NCBI GenBank assembly: GCA_036788195.1
Contig: DAIQNX010000015.1
Span: forward strand, 1-64,000
DNA length: 64,000 bases
From: CALFXN01 sp937957815
Lineage (GTDB): Bacteria > Synergistota > Synergistia > Synergistales > Aminobacteriaceae
Direction of reading: 5' to 3'
The notes below the pieces were generated by a model. That model saw only the letters and a list, made by a program, of their open reading frames with translations, had not been told where the DNA came from and ran no database searches. Position numbers and translations under genes: made by a program. The first letter of the stretch is position 1; each line of letters starts with the position of its first letter. This document shows, one piece after another, positions 61,374-64,000 of the stretch.

Positions 61374-62274
61374 GGGGCGGCTCATCCCAGCGGCCTGCGG
61401 CGTCGAGGACGAGGCGCACGAATTCCTGCGCCGCGGGAGAGAGGTCGCAACGTTTTCTGTACGCGAGCTGCGTGCGGAAGGTCTCTTCGGGGGTCGGGGC
61501 GTTGAGGATCGTCAATGTTCCGCGCCGGGCGGACTCGGCGACGTACATCCGGGGCATGAACGAGATGCCGAATCCGTCTTCGACGTAGCGACGGATGGCG
61601 TCCATGCTCCAGAGTTCCATTCGGCTTTCCGGGAGTATGCCGCGCTCTCGGAAGAAGTGCTCGACGACGATCCGGTAAGTGCATCCGGGTTCCGTGAAGA
61701 TGAAACATTCGTCGAGACGTCCCAGTTCGAGCGCCCGAACGAGAAGATTCTCGTCGGTTCCTCCGGGGGCGACGAAGACCATCTCTTCGGTCTTCAGGGG
61801 CACTATTTCGAGATCGGGATGCTTCAGCGGCGGCATGATGACGAACGCGAGGTCGACGTCGCCGTGGACGACGGTGTCGACCGTTTCGACGCAGACGCTG
61901 TTTCGCAGACACACGCGAACCCTCGGGCAGAGTTTCCGGAATATCGCGAGGGTTTCCCGGAGCCGAACGACGATCAGGCTCTCGACGGCGGAGATCCGGA
62001 GCTCTCCGGATGGTTCGGCCGTCCCGGAGGCGATTTCGCGCACCTTCGTCTCGAGCGTCAGGATGTCCCCCGAAATATCCAGAAGGCGCATACCGGCATC
62101 GGTGAGGCGGAAGCGGCGCGACGAACGGTCGACGAGTGGAGTTCCCGTTTCCGTCTCGAGTGCGCGGATCTGCGCCGAAACCGTGGACTGCGAGTACCCG
62201 AGCTGTCTCGCGGCGAGCGTGAAACTTTCCAGCGTCGCGGTCGTCCTGAAGGTTGCCAGAAATCGCGTCTCCAC
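61348..62274 (-). CDS. LysR-family transcriptional regulator
   Basis: 308 residues from GTG 62274 with AAGGAG 5 bases upstream. The N-terminal winged helix (about 3-65) contains ESFTLAARQLGYSQSTVSAQIRALE. The effector domain (about 90-300) has FIFTEPGCTYRIVVEHFF and VEDGFGISFMPRMY, typical of LysR regulators that bind small molecules. It diverges from the APC permease gene, which it is likely to control through half-sites in the 140-base intergenic region. The inducer is unknown but could be the permease substrate. Confidence 0.92.
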   Translation of the reverse strand: METRFLATFRTTATLESFTLAARQLGYSQSTVSAQIRALETETGTPLVDRSSRRFRLTDAGMRLLDISGDILTLETKVREIASGTAEPSGELRISAVESLIVVRLRETLAIFRKLCPRVRVCLRNSVCVETVDTVVHGDVDLAFVIMPPLKHPDLEIVPLKTEEMVFVAPGGTDENLLVRALELGRLDECFIFTEPGCTYRIVVEHFFRERGILPESRMELWSMDAIRRYVEDGFGISFMPRMYVAESARRGTLTILNAPTPEETFRTQLAYRKRCDLSPAAQEFVRLVLDAAGRWDEPPLDENVASV

Positions 62275-62318
62275 AAAATCTCCTTCTTTCCCACCGTGAA
62301 AACTCGAAGATCGTACTC

Positions 62319-62345
62319 AATCGAAAAAAACGATTCGAAAAATCG
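62319..62345. promoter_or_regulatory. Alternating half-sites between the LysR and APC genes
   Basis: AATCG (62319-62323), CGATT (62331-62335) and AATCG (62341-62345) alternate in orientation with spacers of 7 and 5 bases. They lie 12 bases upstream of the APC -35 box and are a plausible LysR-type binding site. Confidence 0.5.
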
Positions 62346-62356
62346 AAACGTTCCGT

Positions 62357-62385
62357 TTGTCCGATGAAGATATCGCGATTATAGT
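62357..62385 (+). promoter_or_regulatory. Promoter of the APC permease gene
   Basis: TTGTCC (62357-62362), a 17-base spacer and TATAGT (62380-62385), 29 bases before the ATG. Confidence 0.65.
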
Positions 62386-62414
62386 ACTCCCGAAAGACGC
62401 GGAGGTGAAGGTAA

Positions 62415-63656
62415 ATGAAACGGAAACTGAACGTCGGAACGCTCTCGGGACTTCTCGTCGGTCCCGTGCTCGGATCGGGAGTGATTCTGCTGCCGCCGAT
62501 GGCGCTCGGACTCGCCGGGACGGAATCGTTCGCGGCATGGGGGATCACGCTCGTTCTCATGGGGGTTTTCGCCGGAGTGACGGCTGCGCTCTGCATGCGC
62601 TATCCCGGCGACGGAGGGCTCGTCGAGGCTGTCGGAGCCGCGTTCGGCCCGACCTTCAGGGACGTGTGCGGCTGTCTGATGCTCGGCGCGGTCTGTTTCG
62701 GCCCGGCGGCCGTCTCGTTCACGGCCGGGACGTATCTCGCCGATGTCCTTCCCGTTCCGGGGGGCGCTTTCGGCGGAGGGATTTCGATGGCGATGCTGTG
62801 TCTGCTCCTGCTGCAGCGCCGTGTGACGTTCGTCGGGATGCTGTCGCTGGTTTCCTCGACGCTGATCGGCCTGGTGCTGTTCGCGGGAAGCGTCAGCGTC
62901 CTGCTGTACCCCTCGGCCGCGGTGCCGTTGCCCGCGCCGTCGGTCGCCTCGTTCGGAAGGGCGCTCGTTCTGCTTTTCTGGGCGATCACCGGTTGGGAGA
63001 TTCTCGGAAACTACACGCTCGAGATCGAACGGTCGCGGACGACGGTTCCGGCCGCCGTCACGCTCTCGTTCACGGCGATCGCGGCGATCTACCTCGCCAT
63101 CGCGAAGGCGCTGCCGCTCGTCGCTCCCTCCGGCGGCGGGATCCCCTCGATGGCCGACCTCCTCCGCCCGCTCTTCGGGGCTGCGGCGCCCGCCCTGATA
63201 GCGGCGCTCGGCGCGATGCTGTGCGGATGCACGTACATGATGGTCGTCGGCGGAGTGTCGCGCCTCGCGGCGTCGATGGCCGAACGCGGAAAACTCCCGC
63301 GCTTCTTCGCGGTCCGCAACGAAAACGGCATTCCCGTCCGCGCGGTCGTCACACTTGGGGGCATCCATCTCGCGAGCCTGTCGCTTGCGGGGCTCGGGGT
63401 TCTGAATCTGGCGTCGCTCGTGGGCACGGCGAACGGGCTCTTTCTGCTGAACGCGCTGCTGATCGTCTGCGCCGCGGTCCGTCTGTTGTCGAATCCCGCC
63501 GTGCGGATCGCGGCCTGCGTTCTGGCAATCGGGTTCGCGGCGATTTTCTCGTTCGCCGACCGGCTCTCGCTGCTCGCGGTCGTGACGGTCCTCGTGCTCT
63601 CGCAGCTCGGGGAACGTTCCCGGGATTCGTCCCTCGCGCGGGCCGCGGAGGACTGA
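62415..63656 (+). CDS. APC-superfamily amino acid permease
   Basis: 413 residues with CGGAGGTGAAGG upstream of ATG 62415. About twelve helices are visible. Helix 1 has the family's unwound glycine motif, VGPVLGSGVILLPP. Helix 6 contains LLFWAITGWEILGNYTLEIE, similar to YjeH-like exporters and permeases. It moves amino acids or related amines across the inner membrane; direction and substrate are not determined. A weak hairpin (63679-63716) follows the stop but has no T-run. Confidence 0.88.
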   Translation: MKRKLNVGTLSGLLVGPVLGSGVILLPPMALGLAGTESFAAWGITLVLMGVFAGVTAALCMRYPGDGGLVEAVGAAFGPTFRDVCGCLMLGAVCFGPAAVSFTAGTYLADVLPVPGGAFGGGISMAMLCLLLLQRRVTFVGMLSLVSSTLIGLVLFAGSVSVLLYPSAAVPLPAPSVASFGRALVLLFWAITGWEILGNYTLEIERSRTTVPAAVTLSFTAIAAIYLAIAKALPLVAPSGGGIPSMADLLRPLFGAAAPALIAALGAMLCGCTYMMVVGGVSRLAASMAERGKLPRFFAVRNENGIPVRAVVTLGGIHLASLSLAGLGVLNLASLVGTANGLFLLNALLIVCAAVRLLSNPAVRIAACVLAIGFAAIFSFADRLSLLAVVTVLVLSQLGERSRDSSLARAAED

Positions 63657-63743
63657 CGCGGCCCGCACGTTCCGAAATGACGCCGCCCCCGCGGGAGGGA
63701 CCCCGGGAGCGGCGTCGACGCGACGTTCTTCCCGTATCGCCGT

Positions 63744-64000
63744 TCAGCGAATGACGGGCAGAACGATGCCTCCCTGCGGAATGACGATGGCGGTGAAGTC
63801 CGGGCCGTATTTTTCGGCCATCTCCCGGACGACCACGCCGAGGTCCGTGACCTTCGTGCAGAACATCTTCTTCGCGTCGGCCGCGTCGACGTCCGCGTAG
63901 AGCAGGATCGTCGCGCGCTTCGCGACCTTCGCGAGGTAGTAGAGCTTGTGTGCCCCGAAACGGAAGTCCGCCTCGAATGACGCGATCGTTTCGTCTTTTG
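63744..64000 (-). CDS. Protein of unknown function, C-terminal part
   Basis: The stop TGA lies at 63744-63746, and the frame is open to the right edge of the window, giving 85 residues. No start codon is present inside the window. The visible part has FGAHKLYYLAKVAKRATIL, then LYADVDAADAKKMF and a C-terminal strand-rich end with AIVIPQGGIVLPVIR. The helix followed by a Gly-Gly-containing strand suggests a small alpha/beta protein, but I do not recognise a family. Codon use matches its neighbours. Confidence 0.55.
   Translation of the reverse strand, partial: KDETIASFEADFRFGAHKLYYLAKVAKRATILLYADVDAADAKKMFCTKVTDLGVVVREMAEKYGPDFTAIVIPQGGIVLPVIR

Noticed and set aside
63679..63716. Hairpin after the APC permease as a terminator
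   Set aside because: The 8-bp stem encloses a long G+C-rich loop and is not followed by T residues.
1..64000. tRNA, rRNA, CRISPR array, IS element or prophage
   Set aside because: None of the intergenic regions shows a cloverleaf, spaced repeats, transposase or integrase sequence.

Overview
The window is a G+C-rich stretch of a Gram-negative bacterial chromosome. I infer a member of the Synergistota (Synergistetes), an amino-acid-fermenting anaerobe. The best single clue is the C-terminus of the secreted GH3 glycosidase at 633-2417: a Gly-Cys-(Ser/Asn)-Ala-Gly motif followed by one hydrophobic stretch and a basic end, which is the form of the Synergist-CTERM sorting tail known from that phylum. 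Supporting context is an Ech-type [NiFe] hydrogenase, an M20 amidohydrolase next to a dedicated transporter, an Asp/Glu racemase, PhzF and a MocR regulator, an RND pump, and no aerobic respiratory genes. I found no rRNA, tRNA, CRISPR array, insertion sequence or integrase. The taxonomic call is an inference and no database was searched.

Layout. 1-7264: the end of a Zn/Cd-type P-type ATPase, the GH3 enzyme, a MATE exporter, and a surface-glycan module (small flippase-like protein, GtrB-like GT2, large GT-C-like membrane protein). 7280-10355: a RelE/Phd toxin-antitoxin pair, a cupin, MarC, a strong terminator and a flavin disulfide-type oxidoreductase. 10523-14884: a MacB/LolD-like ABC exporter of three parts. 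14868-17113: cardiolipin synthase and an EEP phosphatase/nuclease on the minus strand. 17402-22409: a complete echABCDEF operon behind a good sigma70-type promoter.

22414-34138 (all minus) is the most unusual block: an RND pump with its adaptor, then an exporter of the NHLP/NHLM peptide-bacteriocin type (HlyD adaptor, C39-peptidase ABC protein, second ABC protein), and at its 3' end a translationally coupled DUF6922-like/AbiEii-like pair. No precursor peptide or maturase gene is nearby. 34349-42638 holds amino-acid and peptide genes (transporter, M20 hydrolase, truncated AraC-like protein, B3/4 protein, racemase, PhzF, MocR regulator with a visible operator) and then a second glycan module that runs to 44482. 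44589-47500 is a Nudix hydrolase and a diguanylate cyclase. 47638-52429 is a seven-gene envelope-stress-like run headed by PspA, with YbjN, GIDE-domain, leucine-rich-repeat and SH3 proteins. 52726-57983 has an acetyltransferase, an alpha/beta hydrolase, an OYE-family reductase and a Ca2+-type P-ATPase.

57984-64000 is rich in regulation. A leader peptide with three consecutive Met codons followed by Thr, plus an intrinsic terminator, precedes homoserine dehydrogenase and looks like a transcription attenuator. A 46-residue gene sits behind a near-consensus promoter with an A/T-rich upstream tract. crcB is preceded by a fluoride riboswitch with its terminator. A LysR gene diverges from an APC permease across repeated half-sites. 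Two genes, the NHLP HlyD and a GT2-GtrA fusion, appear to start with CTG and are missed or truncated by ordinary start-codon rules.
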